Shown: positions 25,650 to 34,567, counted from the stretch's first letter. The stretch is 64,000 nt of DNA from Allobosea lathyri (GCF_900108245.1 NZ_FNUY01000006.1:62001-126000); one strand, 5' to 3'. Numbers and translations: made by a program. The notes: generated from the letters alone by a model not told the origin.

Positions 25650-27458
25650 ATGGCCAAAAAGCCGGTTCGCAAGATCAAGCCCGAGCAGCTTCGCTCCAAG
25701 GCCTGGTTCGACAATCCAGCCAATGCCGACATGACGGCGCTTTATATCGAGCGCACCATGAATTTCGGCCTGTCGCGTGACGAGTTGCAGTCGGGCCGGC
25801 CGATCATCGGCATCGCCCAGACCGGCTCCGACATCGCCCCCTGCAATCGCCACCATATCGAGCTTGCCCATCGCGTCCGCGACGGCATCCGCGAGCGCGG
25901 CGGCGTGCCCTTCGAGTTTCCGATCCACCCGATCCAGGAGACCTGCAAGCGCCCGACCGCGAGCCTCGACCGCAACCTGCAATATCTCTCGCTCGTCGAA
26001 ATCCTCTACGGCTACCCGCTTGATGGCGTCGTGCTGACGACGGGTTGCGACAAGACTACGCCTGCCCAGCTGATGGCGGCGGCCACCGTCGACATTCCGG
26101 CGATTGCGCTGCCGGGCGGCCCGATGCTGAACGGCAATTTCCGTGGCGAGCGCACGGGCTCCGGCACGATCGTCTGGAAGGCGCGCCAGATGATGGCGGC
26201 CGGCGAGATCGATTATAAGGGCTTCGTCGATCTGGTCGCGTCCTCGGCTCCATCAGCCGGCCATTGCAATACGATGGGCACGGCGACGACGATGAACTCG
26301 ATCGCCGAGGCGCTCGGCATGACGCTGCCGGGAGCGGCCGCGATCCCCGCGCCTTATCGCGACCGTTACGAGATGGCCTATCTCACTGGCCTTCGCATCG
26401 TCGACATGGTCTGGGAGAACCTGATTCCGTCGAAGATCATGACGCGCGAAGCTTTCGAGAACGCGATCGTCGTGAATTCCGCCATCGGCGGCTCGACCAA
26501 TGCGCCGATCTCGGTCAACGCGATCGCCAAGCATATCGGCGTTCCCCTCGACAACGAGGACTGGACGGCTGTTGGTTACGATATCCCGCTGCTGGTGAAC
26601 CTGCAGCCCGCCGGCGAATATCTCGGCGAGGATTACTATCGTGCCGGCGGCGTTCCCGCCGTGGTCGCCGAACTCGTCGCCAAGGGCAAGATCAAGCCTG
26701 CCATCACCGCCAACGGCAAGACGCTGGCCGAGAACTGCGAGGGCTTCTTCGCGGAGGACCGTCGCGTCATCAAGGCCTATGACGAGCCGATGAAGGCCCA
26801 GTCGGGCTTCCTCAACCTGCGCGGCAACCTGTTCGATTCCGCGATCATGAAGACCAGCGTGATCACGCCGGAATTCCGCAAGCGCTATCTGGAGAACCCG
26901 AAGGACCTGAACGCCTTCGAGGGCAAGGCGATCGTCTTCGACGGCCCGGAGGATTATCACCACCGCATCGACGATCCGTCGCTGGCGATCGACGAGCACT
27001 CGATCCTGTTCATCCGCGGCGTCGGCCCGGTCGGGTATCCCGGCGCGGCCGAGGTCGTGAACATGCGGCCGCCGGATTACCTGATCAAGAAGGGCGTCAC
27101 CGCGCTTGCCTGCATCGGCGACGGCCGCCAGTCCGGCACTTCGGGCTCGCCCTCGATCCTGAACGCCTCGCCGGAAGCCGCGACCGGCGGCGGGCTCGCT
27201 TTGCTCGTGACCGGCGACAAGGTCCGCATCGACCTGAACAAGCGCTCGGCCGACATCCTGATCTCGGACAAGGAGCTTGAAGAGCGCCGCGCCGCGCTGA
27301 AGGCCGCCGGCGGCTACAAGTATCCGAAGAGCCAGACGCCATGGCAGGAGATCCAGCGCAAGATCGTTGGCGAACTCTCCGAGGGCATGGTGCTGAAGCC
27401 GGCGGTCAAGTACCAGAAAATCCACAAGAAGTTCGGCATTCCCCGCGACAACCACTGA
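25650..27458 (+). CDS. IlvD/Edd family dehydratase, probably acting on a sugar acid
   Basis: 602 residues. Members dehydrate 2,3-dihydroxy acids using an Fe-S cluster and Mg. The cluster Cys are visible: C65 in SDIAPCN, C133 in [11 protein letters not shown], and C206 in [27 protein letters not shown] near residue 285 and the C-terminal [15 protein letters not shown] are further family motifs. The sequence is closer to the pentonate and arabonate/xylonate dehydratases than to valine-pathway IlvD. Neighbouring genes (PEP-mutase-like enzyme, two dehydrogenases, DenD-like protein) support sugar-acid catabolism. A GAGG Shine-Dalgarno-like sequence abuts the ATG and a better AGAGGAA lies 10 bases upstream. 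Substrate is inferred only. Confidence 0.9.
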   Translation: MAKKPVRKIKPEQLRSKAWFDNPANADMTALYIERTMNFGLSRDELQSGRPIIGIAQTGSDIAPCNRHHIELAHRVRDGIRERGGVPFEFPIHPIQETCKRPTASLDRNLQYLSLVEILYGYPLDGVVLTTGCDKTTPAQLMAAATVDIPAIALPGGPMLNGNFRGERTGSGTIVWKARQMMAAGEIDYKGFVDLVASSAPSAGHCNTMGTATTMNSIAEALGMTLPGAAAIPAPYRDRYEMAYLTGLRIVDMVWENLIPSKIMTREAFENAIVVNSAIGGSTNAPISVNAIAKHIGVPLDNEDWTAVGYDIPLLVNLQPAGEYLGEDYYRAGGVPAVVAELVAKGKIKPAITANGKTLAENCEGFFAEDRRVIKAYDEPMKAQSGFLNLRGNLFDSAIMKTSVITPEFRKRYLENPKDLNAFEGKAIVFDGPEDYHHRIDDPSLAIDEHSILFIRGVGPVGYPGAAEVVNMRPPDYLIKKGVTALACIGDGRQSGTSGSPSILNASPEAATGGGLALLVTGDKVRIDLNKRSADILISDKELEERRAALKAAGGYKYPKSQTPWQEIQRKIVGELSEGMVLKPAVKYQKIHKKFGIPRDNH

Positions 27459-27483
27459 GGCCATCCAAGGCCGCTTCTTCAGC

Positions 27484-27576
27484 CGTCATGGTCGCCCTTG
27501 TGGCGACCATCCACGTCTTCGGTGGTCGAGACCTGTGTTCAAGACGTGGATGCTCGGGACAAGCCCGAGCATGACG
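27484..27576. repeat. Palindromic repeat family R3, copy 1
   Basis: Starts CGTCATGGTCGCCCTTGTGG and ends GACAAGCCCGAGCATGACG, with an inner pair CCACGTCTT/AAGACGTGG. A second copy with the same order of arms is at 31869-31961. Confidence 0.8.
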
Positions 27577-27713
27577 CCGGGCCCGTGCGGCTCGGTGCCA
27601 TTCGCGCGGTGCATTGGGGGCGGCCACAGGATGTGCGCAAGCGGGGCTGACAAAAGCGGGCCGCGCAGACACTATGCCGCCTCGATGTCCCCCTGGATCT
27701 GAAACGATTTAAG

Positions 27714-28553
27714 ATGAGCTACTCACCTCAGGTCGAGAGTTTTCGCAGGCTGCATGAGTCCGGCTGCTTCGTCATGCCGAACCCATGGGATTTCGGCTCG
27801 GCGCGCTGGCTGCGCGGGCAGGGCTTTCCGGCGCTGGCGAGCACGAGCGCGGGCTTCGCCTTCACGCAGGGGCGTGCCGATCAGGACGTGCCGCGCGACA
27901 TGATGCTCGCGCATCTCGCCGATCTCGTGAAGGCGGTGCCGGACCTGCCGATCAACGCCGATTTCGAGAACGGCTATGCCGATACGGCTGACGGTGTCGC
28001 GGCCAATGTGAAGCTTTGCATCGCGACGGGCGTGGCTGGTCTCTCGATCGAGGATGCGACGGGGCGCGAAGACGAGCCGCTCTATCCCTTCGAGCTCGCG
28101 GTTGAGCGTATCCGTGCCGCGCGCCGCGCCGTTGACGAAACCGGTTCGGGCGTGCTGCTGACGGCCCGCGCAGAGTGCTTCCTGACCGGCCATCCCGATG
28201 CGCTGAACGAATCGGCCAAGCGGATCGCAGCCTATGCGGAAGCCGGAGCCGACGTGCTCTATGCCCCCGGCCCCAAGACGCCCGAGCAGATCGCGACGAT
28301 CATGGCGGCCGCGGGCGGCAAACCCGTCAACCAGCTGATCTATGGCGATTTCGGGTTGAGCGTGTCCGATATCGCCGGACTCGGCGCCCGTCGCATCTCG
28401 ATTGGCGGGGCATTGGCGCGTGCAGCCTGGGCCGCCTTCATCGAAGCGACGCGGCTGATCAAGGAGGAGGGCAGCTTCAAGGGCTTTGCCGGAAACGGTC
28501 CGTCTTCTCCGCTCAATCCCTTCTTCCGCGACGATCTCAAGGCCCGTTCGTGA
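27714..28553 (+). CDS. Isocitrate lyase/PEP mutase superfamily enzyme
   Basis: 279 residues. The superfamily forms or breaks C-C or C-P bonds next to a carboxylate using Mg. Motifs: PNPWDFGSARWL near residue 22, an ASTSAGFAFTQG segment near 43, LPINADFENGYADTADGV near 82 holding the metal-binding acids, and GVAGLSIEDATG near 108. The catalytic KKCGH-type loop of true isocitrate lyases is absent (ARAECFLTG is in its place), as in 2-methylisocitrate-lyase-like and oxaloacetate-hydrolase-like members. The stop overlaps the next gene (GTGA), so it is translationally coupled. It probably belongs to the sugar-acid catabolic group. Confidence 0.88.
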   Translation: MSYSPQVESFRRLHESGCFVMPNPWDFGSARWLRGQGFPALASTSAGFAFTQGRADQDVPRDMMLAHLADLVKAVPDLPINADFENGYADTADGVAANVKLCIATGVAGLSIEDATGREDEPLYPFELAVERIRAARRAVDETGSGVLLTARAECFLTGHPDALNESAKRIAAYAEAGADVLYAPGPKTPEQIATIMAAAGGKPVNQLIYGDFGLSVSDIAGLGARRISIGGALARAAWAAFIEATRLIKEEGSFKGFAGNGPSSPLNPFFRDDLKARS

Positions 28554-28876
28554 GCGGCTCGCTCCTCATCGCGCCAGCATGGCTCGGCAGGAGCGGGCTC
28601 TGGCTGCTCGACGCCAAAGGCAGGCGCAAGGCGGTCGATGCCGAGGATATCGGCCTCTCGGACGACCTCGCCGACAGGCTCGAGGCCTGGATGGATGCGT
28701 TCGACGCCATCTATGAGGAAGACAACGAAGCCCGCTCGCGTTTTCCCGATGCGGTGGAACAGCTCGCCTGGGAGGCGGAGGGGGCTGCGATCGCCGAGGC
28801 GGTTGCAGGCGAACTCGGCGCGGACTGGACAGTGTCGACCGATCTCGCCGGCTGGCGTGAGATGAGCAAGCCATGA
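28550..28876 (+). CDS. Hypothetical protein, 108 residues
   Basis: Starts at a GTG overlapping the previous stop (GTGA) and ends overlapping the next ATG by 4 bases. This tight packing and the absence of another coding frame make it a likely real gene. The sequence is acidic and helical, with a central AWMDAFDAIYEEDNEARSRF segment. It has no signal peptide or membrane helix. I do not recognise the family. Confidence 0.75.
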   Translation: MSGSLLIAPAWLGRSGLWLLDAKGRRKAVDAEDIGLSDDLADRLEAWMDAFDAIYEEDNEARSRFPDAVEQLAWEAEGAAIAEAVAGELGADWTVSTDLAGWREMSKP

Positions 28877-29997
28877 CGCTCGGTCCGCACTGGAAGGCGC
28901 CGCCCTTTCCTCCGGCCAAGGTGCTCGATGGCCGCTATTGCCGGGTCGAGCCGATCGACCCGGCCCGGCATCTCGATGACATCTGGGCGGCCAACCAGGG
29001 CCACGACCAGATCTGGGAGTGGATGCCGGCCCAGCCGCCCAAGGATCGCGCAGGCTATCGCGATCTGCTCGCGATGATGGCTGGCAAGCCGGGCATCGTG
29101 CCTTTCGCGGTGATCGACAAGGCCGACGGCAAGGCGAAGGGCCATCTCTGGCTGATGGAGATCAGGCCGGAGCATGGCGTCTTCGAGGTCGGCTACATCA
29201 CCTATTCGCCGAGCCTGCAGAAGACGAGGGTTGCGACCGAGGCGATCTATCTTTGCGGGGACTATGGCTTCTCGCTCGGCTATCGCCGTTTCGAGTGGAA
29301 ATGCAACAATCTGAACGGGCCGTCCAAGCGCGCGGCGTTGCGCTTCGGCTTCCAGTATGAGGGGCTTTTCCGCCAGCATATGGTGGTCAAGGGAAAGAAC
29401 CGCGACACGGCCTGGTTCTCGATCCTCGACAGCGAATGGCCGGTGCGCGCTCAAGGCTTCAAGCGCTGGCTTGCGCCGGAGAACTTCGACGCGGCAGGCC
29501 AGCAGAAGCTTTCGCTGACGGCCTTCAACCAGCCTGCCGGGCAAGCCGGCGGCAATGCGCTGCGCCGCGCCTCGCTGGCGGATATTCCGGCCATCCTGGC
29601 GCTGAAGAACGCCGCTTACACGCCCAATGAGAGCATTATCGGCGTGCCCTCATTGCCGCGCATTGCCGATTACACCCAGGTGGTCGCCGAGCATGAAGCC
29701 TGGCTGGTCGAGGGCGATGCGGGGCTGGAAGCCGCGCTCGTGCTCGATATCGAGCCGGAGGATTTCACGATCTGGAGCGTGGCCGTAGCGCCCGAGGCAG
29801 CCGGGCGGAAGCTCGGCTCGACACTGATCACCTTCGCGGAAGAACGGGCCCGCGCGCTCGGCTACAAGTCCGTGCATCTCTACACCCATGCCAAGCTGAC
29901 CCAGCGCATCGGCTGGTATGAGCGGTTGGGCTTTGTGGTGACGCATCACGAAGATCTGGCCGACCGGCGGCTGACGCATATGCGCAAGATCTTTTGA
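28873..29997 (+). CDS. Fusion of two GNAT acetyltransferase domains
   Basis: 374 residues. The N-terminal domain, about residues 1-195, is RimJ/RimL-like: RVEPIDPARHLDDIWAAN near residue 23, then YGFSLGYRRFEWKCNNLNGPSKRAA near 132. The C-terminal domain, about residues 220-374, is a second GNAT with a motif A-like VAPEAAGRKLGSTLITFAEE near 312 and WYERLGFVVTHHE at the end. Such double-GNAT chains are less common than single-domain ones. The ATG overlaps the previous stop. Acceptors are unknown. Confidence 0.85.
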   Translation: MTLGPHWKAPPFPPAKVLDGRYCRVEPIDPARHLDDIWAANQGHDQIWEWMPAQPPKDRAGYRDLLAMMAGKPGIVPFAVIDKADGKAKGHLWLMEIRPEHGVFEVGYITYSPSLQKTRVATEAIYLCGDYGFSLGYRRFEWKCNNLNGPSKRAALRFGFQYEGLFRQHMVVKGKNRDTAWFSILDSEWPVRAQGFKRWLAPENFDAAGQQKLSLTAFNQPAGQAGGNALRRASLADIPAILALKNAAYTPNESIIGVPSLPRIADYTQVVAEHEAWLVEGDAGLEAALVLDIEPEDFTIWSVAVAPEAAGRKLGSTLITFAEERARALGYKSVHLYTHAKLTQRIGWYERLGFVVTHHEDLADRRLTHMRKIF

Positions 29998-29998
29998 A

Positions 29999-30079
29999 AT
30001 CGAGACCTTGTGACATCGAGACCTTGCGACACCAAGACAATCTGACAAGCAGACTGAAGAAGCAAGCAGACTGAAGAAG
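29999..30079. repeat. Two adjacent short tandem duplications
   Basis: A 16-base unit (ATCGAGACCTTG-TGAC) is repeated with one mismatch at 29999-30014 and 30015-30030. A 17-base unit (CAAGCAGACTGAAGAAG) is repeated exactly at 30046-30062 and 30063-30079. They fill the gap between the GNAT fusion and the dehydrogenase gene and contribute its AG-rich leader. Confidence 0.85.
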
Positions 30080-30095
30080 AAGGACGAGAGCGATC

Positions 30096-30842
30096 ATGGC
30101 GGGACGTTTGAAGGGCAAGGTGGCGGTCGTGACCGCGGCGGGGCAGGGCATCGGCCGTGCGATCGCGGAAGCGTTCGTCGCCGAAGGCGCGACCGTCTAT
30201 GCGACCGACAAGGATGTCGCTCTGCTCGAGGGCATTCCCAAGGCGAAGAAGCGCAAGCTCGACGTGCTCTCGACCAAGGCGGTCGAAGCCTTCGCCGAGA
30301 AGGTCGGCACGATCGACATTCTCGTCAACGCGGCCGGCTTCGTGCATCACGGCACGATTCTCGAATGCGACGACAAGGACTGGGAGTTCTCCTTCGACCT
30401 CAACGTCAAGTCGATGCACCGCACGATCAAGGCCTTCGTTCCCGGCATGCTCGCGGCCGGCAAGGGTTCGATCGTCAACATCGCCTCCGGCGCGGGCTCG
30501 GTGCGCGGCATCCCAAACCGCTATGTCTACGGCGCGACCAAGGCGGCGGTGATCGGCCTGACCAAGGCGGTCGCGGCCGACTACATCAAGAAGGGCATCC
30601 GCTCGAACGCGATCTGCCCCGGCACGATCCAGTCGCCCTCGCTCGATCATCGCATCAAGGATCTGGCCGCGCTGACCAAGACGAGCGAAGCTGCCGCCCG
30701 CCAGGCCTTCATCGATCGCCAGCCGATGGGCCGGCTCGGCACGGCCGAGGAGATCGCCTGGCTCGCGGTCTATCTCGGCTCCGACGAGGCGAGCTATACG
30801 ACGGGCCAGATTCATCTTGCCGATGGCGGCTTCGCGCTCTGA
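30096..30842 (+). CDS. Short-chain dehydrogenase/reductase (BDH2 / 2-keto-3-deoxyfuconate dehydrogenase-like)
   Basis: 248 residues of the classical SDR family. The NAD-binding motif TAAGQGIGRAIAEAF is near residue 13, DILVNAAG near 74, the catalytic Ser in IVNIASGAGS near 128, and the active-site pair YGATKAA near 146. The LICPGTI-like segment (AICPGTIQSPSL) and absence of an extended C-terminus resemble mammalian BDH2 and bacterial 2-keto-3-deoxy-L-fuconate dehydrogenases, which fits the sugar-acid context. The gene starts 98 bases after the GNAT fusion and is followed 28 bases later by the DenD-like gene. Confidence 0.85.
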   Translation: MAGRLKGKVAVVTAAGQGIGRAIAEAFVAEGATVYATDKDVALLEGIPKAKKRKLDVLSTKAVEAFAEKVGTIDILVNAAGFVHHGTILECDDKDWEFSFDLNVKSMHRTIKAFVPGMLAAGKGSIVNIASGAGSVRGIPNRYVYGATKAAVIGLTKAVAADYIKKGIRSNAICPGTIQSPSLDHRIKDLAALTKTSEAAARQAFIDRQPMGRLGTAEEIAWLAVYLGSDEASYTTGQIHLADGGFAL

Positions 30843-30870
30843 CGCGAGGTTTCAGTTGAAGGACAAGACG

Positions 30871-31854
30871 ATGCACATTCTCGTTCTCGGCGGCGCCGGC
30901 ATGGTCGGCCGCAAATTCATCGAAAGACTAGCCAGGGATGGCGAGTTGGGCGGCAAGACCGTCAGCAAGGTCACAGCGCAGGACGTCGTTGCCGCGCATG
31001 CACCGGCCGCGACGCCCTTCATCTTCGACGCCGTGGTGTCGGACATGTCGATCGAGGGCGAGGCCGAGGTCCTGATCGCCTCGCGCCCGGATCTCATCGT
31101 GCATCTCGCCGCGATCGTCTCCGGCGAGGCGGAGGCCGATTTCGACAAGGGCTACCGGATCAATCTCGACGGCACGCGTCATCTCTTCGAAGCGATCCGC
31201 AAGGTCGGTGGCGGGTACAAGCCACGCGTCGTCTTCACGTCCTCTATCGCGGTCTTCGGCGCGCCCTTCCACGACAAGATCGAGGATGAGTTCTTCACCA
31301 CGCCGCTGACGAGCTATGGCACGCAGAAGGCGATCGGCGAATTGCTGCTGGCCGATTACAGCCGTCGTGGCTTCTTCGATGGGGTCGGCATCCGTCTGCC
31401 AACCGTCTGCGTGCGTCCGGGCACGCCGAACAAGGCGGCGTCGGGCTTCTTCTCCAACATCATCCGCGAGCCGCTGAACGGCATCGATGCGGTGCTGCCC
31501 GTCTCCGACCAGGTGCGCCATTGGCACGCCTCGCCGCGCTCGGCCGTGGGCTTTCTCGTCCATGCGGCGACGATGGACACGGGCGCGATCGGCCCGCGCC
31601 GCACGCTCACCATGCCCGGCTATTCCTGCACTGTCGCCGAGCAGATCGAAGCCCTGCGCAAGGTTGCCGGCGAGGGCGTCGTCGCCCGCATCAAGCGCGT
31701 GCCCGATCCGGTGATCGACGGAATCGTCGCAGGCTGGCCGCGCAATTTCAATCCGCAGCGCGCGCTTCAGCTTGGCTTCAAGGCAGAATCGAGCTTCGAG
31801 GAGATCATCCGCGTCCATATCGAGGACGAGCTTCACGGCACCTTCGTGAAGTAG
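30871..31854 (+). CDS. denD: NAD-dependent epimerase/dehydratase family, D-erythronate dehydrogenase-like
   Basis: 327 residues from the ATG at 30871, with AAGGA 8 bases upstream. The extended-SDR motif MHILVLGGAGMVGRKFIERL opens the protein. FTSSIAVFGAP near residue 125 and SYGTQKAIGELL near 150 carry the catalytic Tyr-x3-Lys. RLPTVCVRPGTPNKAASGF near 175 and the LPVSDQVRHWHASPRSAVGF segment match DenD proteins, which oxidise D-erythronate at C2 during four-carbon sugar acid catabolism. The DenA-C partners were not recognised here, so the symbol is tentative. It appears co-transcribed with the SDR gene upstream. Confidence 0.75.
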   Translation: MHILVLGGAGMVGRKFIERLARDGELGGKTVSKVTAQDVVAAHAPAATPFIFDAVVSDMSIEGEAEVLIASRPDLIVHLAAIVSGEAEADFDKGYRINLDGTRHLFEAIRKVGGGYKPRVVFTSSIAVFGAPFHDKIEDEFFTTPLTSYGTQKAIGELLLADYSRRGFFDGVGIRLPTVCVRPGTPNKAASGFFSNIIREPLNGIDAVLPVSDQVRHWHASPRSAVGFLVHAATMDTGAIGPRRTLTMPGYSCTVAEQIEALRKVAGEGVVARIKRVPDPVIDGIVAGWPRNFNPQRALQLGFKAESSFEEIIRVHIEDELHGTFVK

Positions 31855-31868
31855 GTTGATGCCTCTGC

Positions 31869-31961
31869 CGTCATGGTCGGGCTTGTCCCGGCCATCCACG
31901 TCTTCCCCGGCCGAGGGCTCTGTTCAAGACGTGGATGCTCGCCACAAGGGCGAGCATGACG
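31869..31961. repeat. Palindromic repeat family R3, copy 2
   Basis: Starts CGTCATGGTCGGGCTTGTCC and ends GGGCGAGCATGACG with the same inner CCACGTCTT/AAGACGTGG pair as the copy at 27484-27576. It lies between the converging denD and GNAT genes. Confidence 0.8.
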
Positions 31962-31977
31962 ATTCGGACAGCAGCCT

Positions 31978-32634
31978 TCAGGCCGGGCAGGGCTCGCCTG
32001 ACGTGTCTTCGGCAACCGTGGCGCCCGCCAGCTCCGGCGCATGCGCCCAGCCGCTGGTGCCCCAGCTCTTCAGGGCCGACCAGGTCGAACGATCGAGCCG
32101 GAACTGCTCGCAGGGGAAGAGCCCGCCGCGCGCCGGCAGCGACTTGAGGAACGAGCCCTCAGGCCGGAAGCCCGACTTCTCCAGCACCCGGCGCGAGGCC
32201 GGGTTGATGACCCGCGTATCGGCATCGACAGCGGGCACATCGACGAGGGAGAACAGCGTGTCGATCAGAGCCTGTACGGCTTCGGTCGCATAGCCCTTGC
32301 CCCAATGCGGGGTGCCGAGCCAGTAGCCGATGAAGGGCACGCCGGTCGCCTGCTTGTGCGCCCCGATCATGCCGATCAGTTCATTGGGCCTGGAGCGCGG
32401 GGTGATCGCCAGCACGAGATGCTCGCCCAGCGCATTGCCCTTGCGCATGGCGAAGACGAAGGGCTCGACCGCATCGGTTGGATAAGGATGCGGAATCGAG
32501 GCCGTCATCTCGGCCACGGCTTTTTCGCCGGCGAGGCGCAGAATGGCGGACGTGTCCGCCATGCGGGGCCAACGCAGCCAGAGACGGCGGGTCTCGAGCC
32601 GGAAGACGTCGTCGCGGGTCAATTCGGGGAACAT
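31978..32634 (-). CDS. GNAT-family (RimJ/RimL-like) N-acetyltransferase
   Basis: 218 residues from the ATG at 32634, preceded by a GGAGA Shine-Dalgarno sequence 7 bases away. ETRRLWLRWPRMADTSAI opens the domain, and FIGYWLGTPHWGKGYATEAVQAL near residue 100 is the acetyl-CoA binding motif. NPASRRVLEKSGFRPEG near 146 is the typical RimL C-terminal motif. A GNAT gene downstream of rplU-rpmA is common in Rhizobiales. An intrinsic terminator lies between rpmA and this gene, so it may be expressed by readthrough or separately. Confidence 0.88.
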   Translation of the reverse strand: MFPELTRDDVFRLETRRLWLRWPRMADTSAILRLAGEKAVAEMTASIPHPYPTDAVEPFVFAMRKGNALGEHLVLAITPRSRPNELIGMIGAHKQATGVPFIGYWLGTPHWGKGYATEAVQALIDTLFSLVDVPAVDADTRVINPASRRVLEKSGFRPEGSFLKSLPARGGLFPCEQFRLDRSTWSALKSWGTSGWAHAPELAGATVAEDTSGEPCPA

Positions 32635-32660
32635 TGAGTCTCTCCGTCGGCGCAAACGAA

Positions 32661-32697
32661 AAAGGGAGCTGGGACTTGGTCCCATCTCCCCTTTTCC
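32661..32697 (-). terminator. Rho-independent terminator after rpmA
   Basis: On the minus strand an imperfect stem (GGGAGATGGGACC with GTCCCAGCTCCC) is followed by TTTTT. The plus strand also ends in TTTT, so it could work both ways. Confidence 0.8.
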
Positions 32698-32789
32698 TTG
32701 ACCTTCGGGAAACCCTTGGAGGGTCTTTACCCCTTGATCCGATCCGGTTCGATGGAACCGGCGGATCGAGGAAATTCCCTATCCGCCGC

Positions 32790-33056
32790 TTATTCTGCGG
32801 CCTGTTGGGCCGGGACTACCGTTACGAAAGCTCGGCCGAGTTTCGTAATGAATCGGACGCGGCCGTCAGTGAGCGCAAACAAGGTATGATCCTTGCCCAT
32901 GCCGACGTTCACGCCCGCGTGCCATTTCGTTCCGCGCTGGCGGATGATGATGTTGCCGGTGATGACGGCCTGGTCGCCGAAGCGCTTGACGCCGAGGCGC
33001 CTGCCTGCGGAGTCACGACCGTTGCGGGATGAACCGCCTGCCTTTTTGTGAGCCAT
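32790..33056 (-). CDS. rpmA: 50S ribosomal protein L27
   Basis: 88 residues. The N-terminus [20 protein letters not shown] is the invariant L27 start, whose tail reaches the peptidyl transferase centre. [18 protein letters not shown] follows near residue 31, and the length is normal. It is the second gene of the rplU-rpmA operon, 100 bases after rplU. Confidence 0.98.
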   Translation of the reverse strand: MAHKKAGGSSRNGRDSAGRRLGVKRFGDQAVITGNIIIRQRGTKWHAGVNVGMGKDHTLFALTDGRVRFITKLGRAFVTVVPAQQAAE

Positions 33057-33156
33057 AACGCCCTACCTCAAAAACTCTGTGGTCTCTGTAACCCGAATCG
33101 GCGGCAAAAGCCACCGGCCTCGGAGATGAAACTCAAGCGATGCCTGACAGGAGGTG

Positions 33157-33846
33157 TCAGTAATCCTCGCCCGAAGCCAGTTCAGCCTGATCCGCCTTCG
33201 CCCGCGGGGGCTTGCCGGCCAGAAGTTCCTTGGCCTGCTCGACCCACTCTTCGCGGGTGGCGCGGCCACGGAGCTTCAGCTCTTCATCCCATTTGGCGAC
33301 GTCGGCTTCGGACCAGGCGGCGATATCGTTCCACGAGGTGATGCCGGCGGCACGGAGCTTCTTCTCGATGGTCGGGCCGACGCCCGAGATCAGCGAGAGG
33401 TTCGAGGCGTCGAGAGCCTCGGCCTTGGCTTCGCTCTTGGCCTCGCTCTTGGCAGCCTTGCCCTTCACGGTGCCCGAAGCAGCCTTCACGGCCACAGCGG
33501 AAGCATCGCCCTTCTTCATCTCCGGCTTCTTGCCGCCGGTGAGAATGTCGGTGATGCGCACGATCGTGAGCTCGGCACGGAAGCCGCGCTTGCGCTTCGA
33601 GTTCTGGCGGCGACGCTTCTTGAAGGCAATGACCTTCTCGCCGCGGGCCTGCTTGACGATCTCACCGGCGACGGTGATTTCGGCGAGCTCCTTGGCGCCG
33701 AGGGTCGACTTGTCGCCATCGGTCAGCATCAGGACGGTGCCAAAGGCAACGGTATCGCCAGGCTCGCCTTCGAGCTTGGCAATGGTGATTTCATCGTTCG
33801 CGGCGACGCGGAATTGCTTGCCGCCGGTCTTGATGACTGCGAACAT
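33157..33846 (-). CDS. rplU: 50S ribosomal protein L21 with C-terminal helix-hairpin-helix extension
   Basis: 229 residues against about 103 for E. coli L21. Residues 1-103 are standard L21 (FAVIKTGGKQFRV at the start, KKRRRQNSKRKRGFR near 75). After a Lys/Ala-rich linker, residues 148-215 form a helix-hairpin-helix-type domain (LSLISGVGPTIEKKLRAAGI) seen on L21 of many Rhizobiales and also in NADH-dehydrogenase-associated and other proteins. The GGAGAAC Shine-Dalgarno sequence 4 bases before the ATG fixes the start. A promoter is about 180 bases upstream, and a stable hairpin lies in the leader. Confidence 0.97.
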   Translation of the reverse strand: MFAVIKTGGKQFRVAANDEITIAKLEGEPGDTVAFGTVLMLTDGDKSTLGAKELAEITVAGEIVKQARGEKVIAFKKRRRQNSKRKRGFRAELTIVRITDILTGGKKPEMKKGDASAVAVKAASGTVKGKAAKSEAKSEAKAEALDASNLSLISGVGPTIEKKLRAAGITSWNDIAAWSEADVAKWDEELKLRGRATREEWVEQAKELLAGKPPRAKADQAELASGEDY

Positions 33847-33867
33847 CGTTGTTCTCCATGTTCAGCC

Positions 33868-33912
33868 CCGTCCTGTCGCGAGCCCCATCAAGTGGAGGCG
33901 CACGCGGGACGG
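33868..33912 (-). promoter_or_regulatory. Stable hairpin in the rplU leader
   Basis: On the minus strand CCGTCCCGCG pairs with CGCGACAGGACGG around a loop of about 22 bases. It ends 21 bases before the rplU ATG. It could be an autoregulatory L21 leader, but I cannot match it to a known structure from memory. Confidence 0.45.
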
Positions 33913-34026
33913 CTTTTTGGCAGTCGGTTGCGTGGTCGGGTTCACTCTTGGAGGCGCCTGCCGCGTATACCGCGAGAGCTTGGCGCCAAAAGAGATCAGG
34001 CGCGGGTTGCCCCACGCCGATGAGGC

Positions 34027-34055
34027 TCGATAGTCGCAAGGGGCGGCAAGGTCAA
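34027..34055 (-). promoter_or_regulatory. Housekeeping-type promoter for rplU-rpmA
   Basis: On the minus strand TTGACC and TATCGA are separated by exactly 17 bases. Transcription would start near 34020 and give a leader of about 175 bases that contains the hairpin at 33868-33912. Confidence 0.6.
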
Positions 34056-34157
34056 GCAGATAGCATGACGCTGTCCCGAAATATGACGATTGCGACACTT
34101 GTTTCTGCCCGGCGCGGCGTGTAGTAACCAGCCCGCTTCGACCGATACAGCGACCGC

Positions 34158-34247
34158 GGACAGGTGGCAGAGTGGTTGAATGCACCGCACTCGAAATGCG
34201 GCATACCCGCAAGGGTATCGGGGGTTCAAATCCCTCCCTGTCCGCCA
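34158..34247 (+). tRNA. tRNA-Ser (anticodon CGA)
   Basis: 90 bases including an encoded CCA. The acceptor stem GGACAGG pairs with CCTGTCC. The anticodon loop reads CTCGAAA with anticodon CGA, decoding UCG. A long variable arm (CATACCCGCAAGGGTATC) typical of tRNA-Ser is present, and the T arm is GGGGGTTCAAATCCCTC. It is divergent from rplU. Confidence 0.96.
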
Positions 34248-34399
34248 TCACCTTCTGCCAAGTGGTCGAAATCGCTCGCGTGATCGCAGCGTTTTTGTCC
34301 GTTTCCCAACTTCTTTCCCAACTTGTGTCGAGCAAGGTGATGGAATCCGCGGGAGCAGGCGTGATCGGGACGAAGGCGCTCGCTCTATGTTGAGCGGCC

Positions 34400-34567
34400 A
34401 TGCAGGCCCGCTGGCTTCACGCTGCCAATGAAGGCGATCGCGTAGCGGCGCTCTGCGAACAGCTTGCCAGGCAGATCGGTCTGCCGTGCGAAGCCGAGCG
34501 GAACGATCATGCCACGTTCCTCACGGCCAATCGCAGGCCGGACACGCACGAGCTTACGGCCGCCTGA
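34400..34567 (+). CDS. Possible small protein of 55 residues, unknown
   Basis: This short frame (MQARWLHAANEGDRVAALCE onward, ending DTHELTAA) has a residue mix typical of real proteins: helical, with few rare residues. A weak GAG lies 6 bases before the ATG. It is in the gene-poor stretch behind tRNA-Ser. It may be a remnant or chance. Confidence 0.3.
   Translation: MQARWLHAANEGDRVAALCEQLARQIGLPCEAERNDHATFLTANRRPDTHELTAA

Noticed and set aside
29999..30079. Attachment-site-like direct repeats
   Set aside because: They are adjacent tandem copies with no integrase or element between them.
33862..34401. Minus-strand frame across tRNA-Ser resembling an integrase tail
   Set aside because: The recognisable part is only the antisense of the tRNA. 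No integrase motif is present, so an integrase remnant is not supported.
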